A stretch of 64,000 nucleotides of DNA from Stutzerimonas stutzeri (GCF_000590475.1 NZ_CP007441.1:2300660-2364659); one strand, 5' to 3'; positions 1 through 9,618 are shown, counted from the stretch's first letter. A program made the numbers and translations. Notes: generated by a model from the letters alone, not told the origin.

Positions 1-414
1 GGCGTGGAGGTGTCCGCCTGGCTCGCTGCGGCGGTGGCGCTGACGTTGTTCACCAGTGCCTTTCTCGCGGAAATCTGGCGTGGCTGCGTCGAGTCGGTCT
101 CCCGCGGGCAATGGGAAGCCTCCGAATGCCTGGCCATGACCCGGCTGGAGACGCTGCGCTACGTCGTGTTGCCTCAGGCATTGAAGATCGCGGTAGCGCC
201 CACCGTGGGGTTTTCGGTGCAGGTGGTGAAGGGCACGGCGGTCACCTCGATCATCGGTTTTACCGAGCTCACCAAGACCGGCAGCATGCTCGCCAACGCC
301 ACCTTCGAGCCGTTCATGGTTTACGGCCTGGTCGCGCTGGGTTACTTCGCACTCTGCTATCCGCTGTCACTCGCGGCGTATCGCCTGGAAAGGAGGCTGA
401 ATGTCACTGCTTAA
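1..414 (+). CDS. Polar amino acid ABC transporter permease (5' truncated by window edge)
   Basis: The reading frame is open from base 1, so the true start lies to the left of the window; about 137 C-terminal residues are visible. It is an inner-membrane permease of the His/Glu/Gln/Arg-opine (BPD_transp_1) family. The EAA-type coupling loop is present around EASECLAMTRLETLRYVVLPQA, which contacts the ATPase, and the hydrophobic segments on both sides fit a permease of this class. Its last 14 bases overlap the start of the ATPase gene, as expected for translationally coupled subunits. The substrate cannot be told from this fragment; the family moves polar amino acids driven by a periplasmic binding protein that must be encoded upstream. 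Confidence 0.9.
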   Translation, partial: GVEVSAWLAAAVALTLFTSAFLAEIWRGCVESVSRGQWEASECLAMTRLETLRYVVLPQALKIAVAPTVGFSVQVVKGTAVTSIIGFTELTKTGSMLANATFEPFMVYGLVALGYFALCYPLSLAAYRLERRLNVTA

Positions 415-1132
415 CGTATCGGCGCTGCACAAGTATTACGGCGAGAACCATGTGCTCAAGGGCGTCGATCTGCGGGTCGAGGAGGGCGAAGTGATCGCCA
501 TCATCGGGCGCAGCGGCTCGGGCAAGAGCACCTTGCTGCGTACGCTGAACGGCTTGGAGACGATCAATGACGGTGTCATCGAGGTTGACGGCGAATACCT
601 GGATGCTGCCCGCGCTGACTTGCGCAGGCTGCGGCAGAAAGTCGGCATGGTGTTCCAGCAGTTCAACCTCTTTCCGCACCTGACGGCGGGGGAGAACGTG
701 ATGCTGGCCGTCAAGGTCGTGAAGAAGATGCCCCACGCCGATGCTGAGCGTTTGGCGCGGCAAATGCTGGACAAAGTCGGGCTGGCGGAGAAGTTCGATG
801 CCTATCCCGAACGCTTGTCCGGTGGTCAGCAACAACGCGTAGCGATCGCACGAGCGCTGGCCATGTCACCAACGGTGCTGCTCTGCGATGAAATCACCTC
901 GGCGCTAGACCCGGAATTGGTCAACGAGGTGCTGGCAGTGGTGAAGCGGCTGGCGAGCGAAGGCATGACGCTGGTGATGGTGACTCATGAGATGCGCTTT
1001 GCCCGTGAGGTGGGCAGCAAGCTGGTGTTCATGCACCACGGCAAGGTGCATGAGGTGGGCGATCCGCGCGAGCTGTTCGCCAATCCGCAAACAGCCGAGC
1101 TGCAGCAGTTTATCGGCTCGGTCAGCCTTTAA
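401..1132 (+). CDS. Polar amino acid ABC transporter ATP-binding protein (GlnQ/HisP type)
   Basis: The 243-residue length is typical for a GlnQ/HisP/ArtP ATPase. The Walker A motif GRSGSGKST is at residues 36-44, the Q-loop near VFQQFN (84-89), the ABC signature LSGGQQQR at 139-146, Walker B VLLCDE at 159-164 and the H-loop histidine at about 196. It energises the permease encoded just upstream, whose 3' end it overlaps by 14 bases. The ATG at 401 keeps the usual short N-terminus. The gene ends 12 bases from the convergent sirtuin gene. The specific amino acid transported is unknown. Confidence 0.95.
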   Translation: MSLLNVSALHKYYGENHVLKGVDLRVEEGEVIAIIGRSGSGKSTLLRTLNGLETINDGVIEVDGEYLDAARADLRRLRQKVGMVFQQFNLFPHLTAGENVMLAVKVVKKMPHADAERLARQMLDKVGLAEKFDAYPERLSGGQQQRVAIARALAMSPTVLLCDEITSALDPELVNEVLAVVKRLASEGMTLVMVTHEMRFAREVGSKLVFMHHGKVHEVGDPRELFANPQTAELQQFIGSVSL

Positions 1133-1144
1133 CGGCGCCGCCGA

Positions 1145-1954
1145 TCAGCGATTCCCGAACGCCTGCGCGACCAGTGCTGGCAGCTGTTCGCCCGCTGGGC
1201 CAGCCAAGGTGTATTCCCGTTCGCGGTGTTGGGTATGGGGCAGGGGATTGACGTGGACGATGACCGCCCCGGCACGCCAGGCAAGCCCAGGGATTTCTGC
1301 GGCGGGATAAACCATGCCGGAGGTGCCGACCGAAATCAGCAGGTCGCACGTCTCGGCGGCCTCGAAGGCGGCGTTCAAGGCGCCAGCAGGAAGGCATTCG
1401 CCAAACCAGACGACGCCGGGACGCAACAGCCCATTGCAATTGTCGCAGCTTGGCGGTTGCAGCCGACGGCCGCCTTCCGGCTCGTCGGGCATGCTCAGCG
1501 GCTGTTTCGGGGGCTCGCCACATTTGAAACAGCGCGGCTGATGCAAACTGCCGTGAAGATGAACCACCTCTGCGCTACCGGCACGCTCATGCAGATCGTC
1601 GACGTTCTGTGACACCAGGGTGAGACGCGGTACCTGTCGGGCTAATTCGGCGACGGCCAGGTGGGCCGAATTCGGCTGCGCTTGCAGGACCTTCATGCGG
1701 CGCCATTCGTACCAGCCCCAGACCAGCATGGGGTCCGCTTGGAAAGCTTCGGGTGTAGCCAGCGAAGCGGCATCGAAACGCGCCCATAGACCAGTCAGCG
1801 AATCGCGGAAGGTCGGAATGCCACTCTCTGCCGAGACGCCAGCACCGGTAAATACCACCACGTGGCGGGCTTGGCGCAGTGCCTCGATCAGCGGGGCAGG
1901 GATAATGGGCTCGGCTCCTGTCGAATATTCATGGTGAAGCTCTTCGCTTCTCAA
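1145..1954 (-). CDS. cobB: NAD-dependent protein deacylase, SIR2 family
   Basis: A sirtuin removing acyl groups from lysines with NAD as co-substrate. The NAD-binding motif GAGVSAESGIPTFR is at about residues 37-50, QNVDD at 116-120, and the catalytic histidine lies in HLHG (about 132-135). A zinc ribbon is seen as CFKC (142-145) plus a later CDNC. WYEWR at 81-85 gives the Tyr-x-x-Arg pair that in class III sirtuins (SIRT5, CobB) favours succinyl or malonyl lysine, so desuccinylase activity is inferred. No ATG lies in frame ahead of the catalytic core; the first available start is TTG at 1954 with a poor ribosome site, so the start is uncertain. An ATG at 1932 is in another frame. Confidence 0.9.
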   Translation of the reverse strand: MRSEELHHEYSTGAEPIIPAPLIEALRQARHVVVFTGAGVSAESGIPTFRDSLTGLWARFDAASLATPEAFQADPMLVWGWYEWRRMKVLQAQPNSAHLAVAELARQVPRLTLVSQNVDDLHERAGSAEVVHLHGSLHQPRCFKCGEPPKQPLSMPDEPEGGRRLQPPSCDNCNGLLRPGVVWFGECLPAGALNAAFEAAETCDLLISVGTSGMVYPAAEIPGLAWRAGAVIVHVNPLPHTQHREREYTLAGPAGEQLPALVAQAFGNR

Positions 1955-2037
1955 GGCGCTATCAAAGCACCGCGTCGCGGCGATTCCAATCGGTGCGACA
2001 AACCAGCATTCGCTTCAGCTCGGCGAGAACGGATAAA

Positions 2038-3465
2038 TCACAGTCGCTCGCCCAGATTCCTGAAGGCGGACAGGGCGCGCTCACGGCTCGCTGCCAGATC
2101 AACGATCGGCAGCGGATACCCGGAAGCGCCGAAGAGCCCGCTGACAGCACGCGGATCATGAATGTCTCGGTTGCTCAGGTGAGCCAGCTCCGGCAGCCAT
2201 CGGCGCAGATAGTGGCCTTGCGGATCGAATTTGGCCGATTGGCTGAGCGGGTTGAACAGGCGGAAGTAGGGCACAGAATCGGTGCCGGTCGAGGCGCTCC
2301 ACTGCCAGCCGCCATTATTCGCGGCAAGGTCGCCGTCGATCAGGTGCCGCATGAACCAGCGCTCGCCTTCGCGCCAGTCGATCAGCAGATTCTTGCTCAG
2401 AAACATGGCGACGACCATGCGTAATCGATTGTGCATCCAGCCGGTCGCCAACAGCTGACGCATGGCCGCGTCGATGATCGGAAAGCCGGTGCGGCCTTGT
2501 TGCCAGGCCACCAGCTCGTCAGGTGCGTGGCGCCAGGGCAGGGCCTCGGTTTGGCTACGGAAGGCCCGACCCATCGACACCCGCGGATAGCCCTGGAGGA
2601 TGTGTTTGTAAAACTCCCGCCAGAGCAGTTCGTTGATCCAGGTGACGACGCCCGGATTACCGCTGTCCAGTTCGCCCTGGTTCATTGCCAACGCGGCGTG
2701 CAGGCACTGCCGCGGCGAAATGACTCCTGCGGCCAGATACGCCGACAGCTGACTGGTGCCGGGTTCGGCGGGAAAGTCGCGACGCTCCTGATACTCGGCC
2801 AGGCCATGCTCGGCAAACCAAACTAAGCGCTTGTGTGCCGCCTCTTCACCTGCAGGCCAGTATCCACGTAGCGCGTCGCCAGGCGAGGCGAAAGCCTCCA
2901 CGGTCGTCGGCACCGGATTGCTTGGAACGGGCATCCATGACTGCGAAGCGGGTACTGGCAGGCAGCGCGGCAGCGAATGACTCAGCCGCGAATAGCACAC
3001 CTTGCGGAACTGGCTGAAGACCTTGAAGCAATCACCCGCCAGGGTTTTCACGCTGCCTGGCGCAAAGAGCAACTGATCCAGGTGCCGCTGAAGTCTCGTA
3101 GGGGTATGGCGAAGTGCTTCGGAGGTGGCATCGTCACGGCGTTGCTCATTCACCCCGCACTCATCGTTGATATGCACGGTGTCGATCTTGTACTGATGAC
3201 ACAGGTCGACCATCAGCGCAGGCACCGCCTGCCACTGTTCCACACGGCGGACTAACAACGGTACGTTCAGCGCGGCGAGGCGCGCCGAGAGCACGCTCAG
3301 GTTGCGCAACCAAAAGTCGATCTTGCACGCGGCGTCGTCATGGGCGAGCCATTGCGCGGGCGTGATCAAGTAAAGAGCGATGGTCGGGCCGGCGTTCATA
3401 GCGGCGGCCAGAGCGGTATTGTCGGCAACGCGCAGATCGCTGCGCAGCCAAAGCAGTTGAGTCAT
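2038..3465 (-). CDS. phrB: Deoxyribodipyrimidine photo-lyase (CPD photolyase)
   Basis: A class I cyclobutane pyrimidine dimer photolyase of 475 residues, the normal length. The N-terminal antenna domain opens with LLWLRSDLRVADN. The C-terminal FAD-binding domain has the hallmark NGGWQWSASTGTD, followed by PYFRLFNP. It repairs UV-induced dimers using blue light and reduced FAD. The gene follows the DUF523/DUF1722 gene on the same strand, 23 bases after its stop, so the two form an operon. That operon starts at the LitR-like operator at 4473-4498, which suggests light-induced expression. Confidence 0.96.
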   Translation of the reverse strand: MTQLLWLRSDLRVADNTALAAAMNAGPTIALYLITPAQWLAHDDAACKIDFWLRNLSVLSARLAALNVPLLVRRVEQWQAVPALMVDLCHQYKIDTVHINDECGVNEQRRDDATSEALRHTPTRLQRHLDQLLFAPGSVKTLAGDCFKVFSQFRKVCYSRLSHSLPRCLPVPASQSWMPVPSNPVPTTVEAFASPGDALRGYWPAGEEAAHKRLVWFAEHGLAEYQERRDFPAEPGTSQLSAYLAAGVISPRQCLHAALAMNQGELDSGNPGVVTWINELLWREFYKHILQGYPRVSMGRAFRSQTEALPWRHAPDELVAWQQGRTGFPIIDAAMRQLLATGWMHNRLRMVVAMFLSKNLLIDWREGERWFMRHLIDGDLAANNGGWQWSASTGTDSVPYFRLFNPLSQSAKFDPQGHYLRRWLPELAHLSNRDIHDPRAVSGLFGASGYPLPIVDLAASRERALSAFRNLGERL

Positions 3466-3488
3466 TTCAGATTGGGTTTCCAGTCGCG

Positions 3489-4451
3489 TCAGATTGCGTT
3501 ACGCAGGCTGAGATTCTCGGGGTGCGGCTGCAGATACGCCTGATTGGCAACGTAGCGATCCGGATGCCGGCGGAAGTGATGTTTGAGCAGCGTCAGCGGC
3601 ACCACCAGCGGCACGACGCCCTCGCGATATTGGGCGATCAGGTGTTGCAGCTCCCGTTTGTCTTCGCTGCCGATGTCGTGCTTGAGGTAGCCGCTCAGGT
3701 GTTGCAGCACGTTGCTGTGGTTGCCGCGCGATGCGGTTTTTCTCAACGCCGCCATCAATTGGCGGAAGTAGCGCGGAGTGAATTCGTCCAACGGCGTGTT
3801 GCCGATGGTCGCGACCATCCGGCCGAGCGCCTTGTATTGCAATGGATCGGTCGCCATCAGCTGGTATTTGTAACGCGAGTGAAAATCGACCACGGCCTTG
3901 CGTGTCAGTCCCGCACTCAGCAGGCGCTGCCATTCGGCATGTGCGAAGACCCGAGTCAGGAAATTTTCTCGCAGCACCGGATCGTTGAGCCTGCCGTCTT
4001 CCTCCACAGGCAGATCCGGCAGCGCCTGCATCAGCGCGTGGGCAAACAGACCGGAACCGCCGCCATCGATCGGATGGCCATTGGCCTGATAGACCTTCAC
4101 GCGTTCCATGCCGCAGGAAGGTGATTTCTGCATCAGGATATAGCCGCTGAGATCATCCAGTTCGGCCGCGATGTGCTTGCCATAAGCGGTCAGCGCGTCG
4201 CTGACGTCCAGCTCAGGGTGCACGGTGCCGACGGCGCGGGGGCTGGCTGGGTCGCCGACCAACCGAATGGGCTCGCGCGGTGTACCTAGACCGATGGCCA
4301 CTTCGGGGCAGATCGGCACGAACTCGAAATGACGAGCCAGCGTTTCGCTGCACAACCGCGACTCTTTGTGACCACCATTGAAACGCACCGGGCTGCCAAG
4401 CAGGCAGGCACTGATACCGATTTTGATGAGAGGGCGTGACGAAGTAAGCAT
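3489..4451 (-). CDS. DUF523 and DUF1722 protein (YbgA family)
   Basis: The protein has an N-terminal DUF523 domain (GISACLLG near residue 12, then RFNGGHK; PSCG around residue 120) and a C-terminal DUF1722/YbgA domain. This fusion is a common neighbour of photolyase genes in Pseudomonas, but its biochemical role is not established; the conserved cysteines suggest metal or thiol chemistry, which is inference. I place the start at ATG 4451 (MLTSSRPL) because GAGG sits about 9 bases upstream. The alternative ATG at 4469 lies directly against the operator and has no ribosome site. It forms an operon with phrB. Confidence 0.85.
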   Translation of the reverse strand: MLTSSRPLIKIGISACLLGSPVRFNGGHKESRLCSETLARHFEFVPICPEVAIGLGTPREPIRLVGDPASPRAVGTVHPELDVSDALTAYGKHIAAELDDLSGYILMQKSPSCGMERVKVYQANGHPIDGGGSGLFAHALMQALPDLPVEEDGRLNDPVLRENFLTRVFAHAEWQRLLSAGLTRKAVVDFHSRYKYQLMATDPLQYKALGRMVATIGNTPLDEFTPRYFRQLMAALRKTASRGNHSNVLQHLSGYLKHDIGSEDKRELQHLIAQYREGVVPLVVPLTLLKHHFRRHPDRYVANQAYLQPHPENLSLRNAI

Positions 4452-4472
4452 CGGACTGGCCTCAACCATTTA

Positions 4473-4498
4473 TTGTACAAACACATATGTATGTACAA
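4473..4498. promoter_or_regulatory. LitR-type operator, TTGTACA-N12-TGTACAA
   Basis: A perfect 7-base inverted repeat with a 12-base spacer lies immediately upstream of the DUF523-phrB operon and about 250 bases before the divergent epimerase gene. It matches the class II LitR binding consensus I recall for Pseudomonas putida (T(G/A)TACA-N12-TGTA(C/T)A). A LitR-type MerR gene is 6 kb away at 10247. Further single TGTACA half-sites occur at about 4523 and 4671. Confidence 0.7.
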
Positions 4499-4751
4499 TT
4501 TTCGTCATTCTAGGTTCGCCTTTGTACAAGTCAATCGTCTCAATCACCTCACACGAATGATCATGCGTACTCATGCAGGATTCATGTCGAGGCTCATGTG
4601 GCGCCGAGGCGAACGTTATCACTGCGGCGCACCCCAGGGGCGGCGGAAAGCTATGCATCTTAACCCTGCCTGTACAAGGCTATGATCAACACATGCCCGT
4701 CCAGCCTCCGTGGCAGGGCCGGTCCTTCCCTGAACCAAGGAGGTCGCCATC

Positions 4752-5663
4752 ATGAATATATTGCTGACCGGCGGGACCGGCCTGATTGGGCGAAAGCTCT
4801 GCCAGTACTGGCTGGCAGAGAGACATAACCTTTGGGTTTGGAGCCGGACGCCCGAGCGAGTGGCCCATCTCTGTGGCGAAGGGGTGACGGGCGTCAGTCA
4901 ACTGCAGGAGATCGATCAGGTGCCGCTGGATGCCGTCATCAATCTGGCCGGTGCACCGATCGCGGATCGGCCTTGGACTCGCTCGCGACGCCTGCTGCTT
5001 TGGAACAGCCGGATCAGCCTCACCGAGCAGCTGATCGAATGGCTGTCCGGGCAATTGAAGCAGCCGCAGGTGTTGATATCCGGTTCGGCAGTGGGTTGGT
5101 ACGGCGACGGCGGCGAACGCGAGCTTAGCGAAGATGATGGCCCGGCCGGCAACGATTTCGCTAGCCAGCTGTGCGGAGCCTGGGAAGAAAGCGCCATGCG
5201 TGCGAAGCGCCTCGGCATTCGCGTCGTCCTGGTGCGTACCGGTCTGGTGCTGGCTCGAGAAGGCGGGTTCCTGCAGCGCCTGATGCCGCTGTTTCGCTTG
5301 GGACTGGGTGGCCGTCAGGGCAGCGGTCGGCAATGGATGTCATGGATTCACATAGATGATGAAATCGCCTTGATAGATTTTCTGTTGCGGCAGCCGGCCG
5401 CTCACGGCCCCTACAATGCCTGCTCGCCGCAACAGGTGCGCAACGCCGAATTCGCCAAGGCGCTGGGGCGCAGCCTGGGACGCCCAGCGGTATTACCGGT
5501 TCCCGCGCTGGCCTTGCGAAGCATGCTGGGCGAGTTGTCCGGGTTGATCCTTGGTGGGCAGAAGGCGATCCCGGCGCGGTTGCAGGCGGCAGGGTTTCAT
5601 TTTCGCTTCGTCGAGCTGGATGCGGCATTGGCGGACCTGCGCAAGCCGCAGTCAGCTGTGTGA
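4752..5663 (+). CDS. TIGR01777 family epimerase-like SDR protein (YfcH family)
   Basis: An extended short-chain dehydrogenase/epimerase-like protein of 303 residues. The Rossmann nucleotide-binding motif TGGTGLIG is at residues 6-13. A DUF1731-type C-terminal region follows at about 250-300, with LRSMLGELS and LGGQKAIPARL. The start has a strong ribosome site, AAGGAGG, 8 bases upstream. The substrate is unknown; homologues are broadly conserved and often called nucleoside-diphosphate sugar epimerase. It is divergent from the photolyase operon and 60 bases upstream of hemH, so it may share the light-responsive control region. Whether it is co-transcribed with hemH is open. Confidence 0.88.
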   Translation: MNILLTGGTGLIGRKLCQYWLAERHNLWVWSRTPERVAHLCGEGVTGVSQLQEIDQVPLDAVINLAGAPIADRPWTRSRRLLLWNSRISLTEQLIEWLSGQLKQPQVLISGSAVGWYGDGGERELSEDDGPAGNDFASQLCGAWEESAMRAKRLGIRVVLVRTGLVLAREGGFLQRLMPLFRLGLGGRQGSGRQWMSWIHIDDEIALIDFLLRQPAAHGPYNACSPQQVRNAEFAKALGRSLGRPAVLPVPALALRSMLGELSGLILGGQKAIPARLQAAGFHFRFVELDAALADLRKPQSAV

Positions 5664-5723
5664 AAATGCGTCGCCCGCGGATGGGTGGCGGCGTGATTCT
5701 TTAATCAGTAGTCAGGAATATGC

Positions 5724-6749
5724 ATGACTGAGCAGGCGTTGTTATTGGTCAACCTGGGTTCACCGGCTTCTACCGAGGTCGCGGATGTGCGCCGCTATCT
5801 CAATCAATTTCTGATGGATCCTTACGTGGTCGACCTGCCATGGCCCATCCGCCGCTTGTTGGTCTCGCTGATTCTGGTCAAACGCCCGGCGCAGTCCGCT
5901 CATGCCTACGCATCGATCTGGTGGCCAGAAGGGTCGCCACTGGTCGTGCTCAGTCAGCGCCTGACCGATGCGGTACGCCCGTACTGGACGGAAGGCCCAG
6001 TGGAACTGGCAATGCGCTACGGCGACCCATCGATCGAGAACAAGCTGGTCAAGCTTGCGAAGCAGGGCATCAAACAGGTGACGTTCGCGCCGCTGTATCC
6101 GCAGTTCGCCGATAGCACCACGACTACCGCCATTGACGAGGCGCAGCGGGTGATCCGCGAGAAGCGCCTCGAGATCAAGCTGTCGATCCTGCAGCCGTTC
6201 TACGACCAGCCCGAATATCTCGACGCGCTGGTCGACAGCGTCAAGCCGCACTTGGCGCAGGAATTCGATCACCTACTGTTGAGCTTTCACGGCTTGCCCG
6301 AACGTCACCTGCACAAGACCGATCCGACGGGCTCGCATTGCCTGAAAACCGCAGACTGCTGCCAGCGAGCCGAAGGCGCTGTACTCGCGACTTGCTACCG
6401 CGCCCAATGTCTGCAGAGTGGCGCGGCATTCGCCACGCGCGCCGGGCTGCGCCCGGAACAGTGGTCGGTGTCGTTCCAGTCACGGCTAGGCCGAGCCAAA
6501 TGGATCGAGCCCTATACCGAAGCACACTTGGAGGAACTCGCGGCCAAGGGCGTGAAAAAGCTGCTGGTGATGTGCCCGGCATTCGTTGCGGACTGCATCG
6601 AAACACTGGAGGAAATCGGCGACCGCGGCCGCGAGCAGTTCATTGCCGCAGGGGGGGAAGAGCTGCAGCTGGTTCCCTGCCTGAATACGCACGAAAGCTG
6701 GGTACAGGCATTGGTCGCGCTCTGCCGGAGGGCTCCGCAGGCCTTGTAG
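5724..6749 (+). CDS. hemH: Ferrochelatase
   Basis: The last enzyme of haem synthesis, inserting ferrous iron into protoporphyrin IX at the inner membrane. The 341-residue protein shows the family core: LLLVNLGSP at the N-terminus, the conserved histidine in LLSFHGLPERHL, and SFQSRLGRAKWIEPYT followed by VMCPAFVADCIETLEEI near the C-terminus. It lies 60 bases downstream of the TIGR01777 gene on the same strand. A haem gene within a photolyase/LitR neighbourhood is reasonable because porphyrins are photosensitisers. Confidence 0.97.
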   Translation: MTEQALLLVNLGSPASTEVADVRRYLNQFLMDPYVVDLPWPIRRLLVSLILVKRPAQSAHAYASIWWPEGSPLVVLSQRLTDAVRPYWTEGPVELAMRYGDPSIENKLVKLAKQGIKQVTFAPLYPQFADSTTTTAIDEAQRVIREKRLEIKLSILQPFYDQPEYLDALVDSVKPHLAQEFDHLLLSFHGLPERHLHKTDPTGSHCLKTADCCQRAEGAVLATCYRAQCLQSGAAFATRAGLRPEQWSVSFQSRLGRAKWIEPYTEAHLEELAAKGVKKLLVMCPAFVADCIETLEEIGDRGREQFIAAGGEELQLVPCLNTHESWVQALVALCRRAPQAL

Positions 6750-6819
6750 GCGTGCAACGGCCCGCTGTTTGGCTCGGCCCGGCACGTGCGAGTGACGGTC
6801 TGGCTACGAACGCCTGCAA

Positions 6820-9456
6820 TCACGCCACGACTTCAAGCACCAGCGCTTCGAATTCGGCCAGCGGGACCGGGCGGCTGAACAGGTAGCCCTGGAATCGCTC
6901 GCAACCGTTGGCAATCAGCAGCGAGCGTTGCGCCTCGGTCTCGACGCCTTCAGCGATGACTTCCAGATTGAGCCCCGCGGCGAGCGCGCAGGTGGCACGC
7001 ACGATCGTCTGGCTGCTGGTGTTCTCCGCCAACTGCCGGACAAACGACTGGTCGATCTTCAACTGATCGAGCGGCAACCGTTGCAGGTAGGCCATGGACG
7101 AATAACCGGTGCCGAAATCGTCGATGGAGAAACGGATGCCATGCTGTTTCAGTATGTTCATCCGCACGACAGCTTCTTCCATGTCGTCCAGCAGCAATGA
7201 TTCGGTGATTTCGAGCTTGAGTAATTTCGGATCGGCACCGGTGCGTTTCAGCAGCTCAAGCAAGCGATGAGCGAAGTCGGTCTGATACAGCAGGCTCGCG
7301 CTGAGGTTGACCGCCAGCGTCAGTTCGCCCCGGCGCGGCTGTTGGGCCCATGCGGCAAGCTGCTCGCAAGCCTGCGTCAACACGATGAAATCCAGCATTT
7401 CGATCAGCCCGGCGCGTTCGGCCGGTCCGATGAAATGGCAGGGAGCAAGCAGGCCGCGTTGCGGATGCTGCCATCGAACCAGCACTTCGGCCCCGACGAT
7501 CCCCCGATGCCGCTCGATCTGGGCTTGAAAATGAATCACGAACTCGCCGGTCTCGAGCCCGCGACGAATTTCTTCTTCCAGACGTAAGCGTTCCTGCACC
7601 GCCTGTTGCATGCGCGGGTCGAAGAAGCGCAACGCGTTCCTTCCCGCTTGTTTGGCTTCGTACAGGGACATGTCGGCGCGCTTCATCAGCTCATCGGCGT
7701 CACCTTCGTCGGCGTTGAGCAGCACCACACCAATACTGGCGCTGCTGTGCAGCAGCAGCGACTCCAGCCGGTAAGGCTCGCTAAGCGCCGAGAGCAGTTT
7801 CTCGCCGATCTGCTCGGCCTGGGCGGCCGCATATTCCGCCCGCACGTCCAGGTCCTCGAGCATGACCACGAATTCGTCGCCGCCGAGGCGAGCAATGGTG
7901 TCGATGGCGCGGACCTCGGTGCCCAGTCGCTCGGCGACCTGGCAAAGCAGCTGGTCGCCGGCCTGATGGCCGTGCAGATCATTGACGTTCTTGAAGTTGT
8001 CGAGGTCGATGAACATCAGCGCGCCGTACTGCTGGCTGCGCGCGGTCGCCGCTAGCGCCTGTTTGAGACGGTCAAGCAACAGACGGCGGTTGGGCAATCC
8101 GCTCAGAGGATCGTAAAAGGCGAGATGATGAATGCGCTCTTCCGCTTCCTTGCGCTCGGTGATATCGGTGAAGGCCGCTACGTAGTGCGTCACCTTGCCA
8201 TGCGCGTCGAGCACCGTAGTGATCGACAGCCATTCCGGGTATACCTCACCGCTCTTGCGCCGGTTCCAGATTTCGCCTTGCCAGGCGCCGGTCTGCTCGA
8301 TGCTGCGCCACATGGCCTGGTAGAAGTCGGGCGTGTGGCGTCCGGATGCGAGCAGGCGGGTGTCTTGGCCGATGGCCTCCGCTGCGCTGTAACCACTGAT
8401 ATCGCTAAATGCCTGGTTCACTCGGAGAATACGATTTTCCGCGTCGGCGATGATCATGCCTTGCTGGCTTTCGAATGCGATTGAGGCGATGCGGCGTTCC
8501 TGCTCGGCATTGGCACGCTCGCTGATATCTCGGCTCAGACAGACCACTGCCGGCTTGTACGGTTGCGCCAATACCAGGCGTTGCGCCCGTACTTCGAAGA
8601 CATTCAGCCCGCTCGCGGTCTGGACGGAATATTCGAGAAGGCCGGGCGAATCGCTGGCGAGGGTACTGAGGATCAATTCGCGAAAAGGCTGTGCCTGCGA
8701 TGCTGGAAGCACGTCGTCTATTGTCTTGCCGACCAATGCTGGGTCAGTGCCATGAAACGGGACGGCGTCGTTGGCGATCACTTCGAGATAGCGACCATCC
8801 TCATCGAGCACCATCAGCGTGTCGGGGATAGCCAGGGTAATAGCCCGCAAGCGAGCTTCGCTGAGGTGCATCGCGTGTTCGATCTGGGCGCGATTGAGCA
8901 GATCGGCCAGCAACAGGCCGAGCAGCACTACCGCAGTCGGCATTACCAGCAACATCGGAAACGCGACCTGATCCAAGGTGGGCGTCACGAACGGTGCTGG
9001 CAACAGCAGCAGGGTGGCGAGGACGCAGGCATGAAGCAACAGGCCAAACAGGAGCAGTGACCGGAGATCGATTGCCAATTGTCCGCGGTGATGGAGATAT
9101 CGATAGACGAGCCCGAGACTGATCGGCAACAGGACGTTGAGCAACCCGACCCAGACACCCGAGCCGCCGATCCACAGTCGGTAGCCGCCCGCCAACGCGC
9201 CGGCAATCCCAGCGACGATTGGGCCGCCGAACAGCGCACCCATGCTTAGCACGACGGTGCGCGCATCGAAGATGATTCCCGCCGGTGTGGAAAGCGGCAT
9301 CAGCATGCCGACGATGCAGGCGCCCCCGAACCACAGGCCCGCCATGTACTTTGCACATAGGTGATGGCTCTGCCCCCACCGGCGCGCGGTATAGGACAAC
9401 AGCCAGCAGAGCGCGAGAATCACCGTTGCGTTTTCGGCTAAAGCGTAGAGGGTCAA
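6820..9456 (-). CDS. Membrane PAS-PAS-GGDEF-EAL cyclic-di-GMP protein with LytS-type sensor
   Basis: The first 200 residues are strongly hydrophobic and resemble the 5TM-5TMR_LYT module (NATVILALCWLLSY; GGPIVAGIAGALAGGYRL). Two PAS domains follow (about 200-310 and 320-430), then a GGDEF domain (about 440-600) with intact GGDEF and an upstream inhibitory-site RAID, and an EAL domain. The EAL signature reads EVLVRW, keeping the catalytic Glu, and DDFGTGYSS is intact, so both synthesis and breakdown of c-di-GMP are possible; the net activity cannot be told. The first in-frame start is a TTG at 9456, preceded by an in-frame stop 30 bases further up. It lies next to the LOV gene, same strand, 162 bases downstream. 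Confidence 0.93.
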   Translation of the reverse strand: MTLYALAENATVILALCWLLSYTARRWGQSHHLCAKYMAGLWFGGACIVGMLMPLSTPAGIIFDARTVVLSMGALFGGPIVAGIAGALAGGYRLWIGGSGVWVGLLNVLLPISLGLVYRYLHHRGQLAIDLRSLLLFGLLLHACVLATLLLLPAPFVTPTLDQVAFPMLLVMPTAVVLLGLLLADLLNRAQIEHAMHLSEARLRAITLAIPDTLMVLDEDGRYLEVIANDAVPFHGTDPALVGKTIDDVLPASQAQPFRELILSTLASDSPGLLEYSVQTASGLNVFEVRAQRLVLAQPYKPAVVCLSRDISERANAEQERRIASIAFESQQGMIIADAENRILRVNQAFSDISGYSAAEAIGQDTRLLASGRHTPDFYQAMWRSIEQTGAWQGEIWNRRKSGEVYPEWLSITTVLDAHGKVTHYVAAFTDITERKEAEERIHHLAFYDPLSGLPNRRLLLDRLKQALAATARSQQYGALMFIDLDNFKNVNDLHGHQAGDQLLCQVAERLGTEVRAIDTIARLGGDEFVVMLEDLDVRAEYAAAQAEQIGEKLLSALSEPYRLESLLLHSSASIGVVLLNADEGDADELMKRADMSLYEAKQAGRNALRFFDPRMQQAVQERLRLEEEIRRGLETGEFVIHFQAQIERHRGIVGAEVLVRWQHPQRGLLAPCHFIGPAERAGLIEMLDFIVLTQACEQLAAWAQQPRRGELTLAVNLSASLLYQTDFAHRLLELLKRTGADPKLLKLEITESLLLDDMEEAVVRMNILKQHGIRFSIDDFGTGYSSMAYLQRLPLDQLKIDQSFVRQLAENTSSQTIVRATCALAAGLNLEVIAEGVETEAQRSLLIANGCERFQGYLFSRPVPLAEFEALVLEVVA

Positions 9457-9618
9457 AGATGCGGATCCGAATGCAGCCGCCGTTCAGCTTGGCGGTGGTT
9501 AATGGCATATGACGATTGTTCGCAGGAGCCGATCTGACGCACCGGCCTCGCACCAAAGCGTATCGGCGACAGGTTGGCAGGCTGAAGGCCAACAGGATAG
9601 AAGGGCGACCGGAGGTGT

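Noticed and set aside
8801..9592. Long minus-strand frame of 263 codons overlapping the N-terminal part of the GGDEF-EAL gene
   Set aside because: It is Arg/Pro-rich and is a shadow of the membrane-sensor coding frame.
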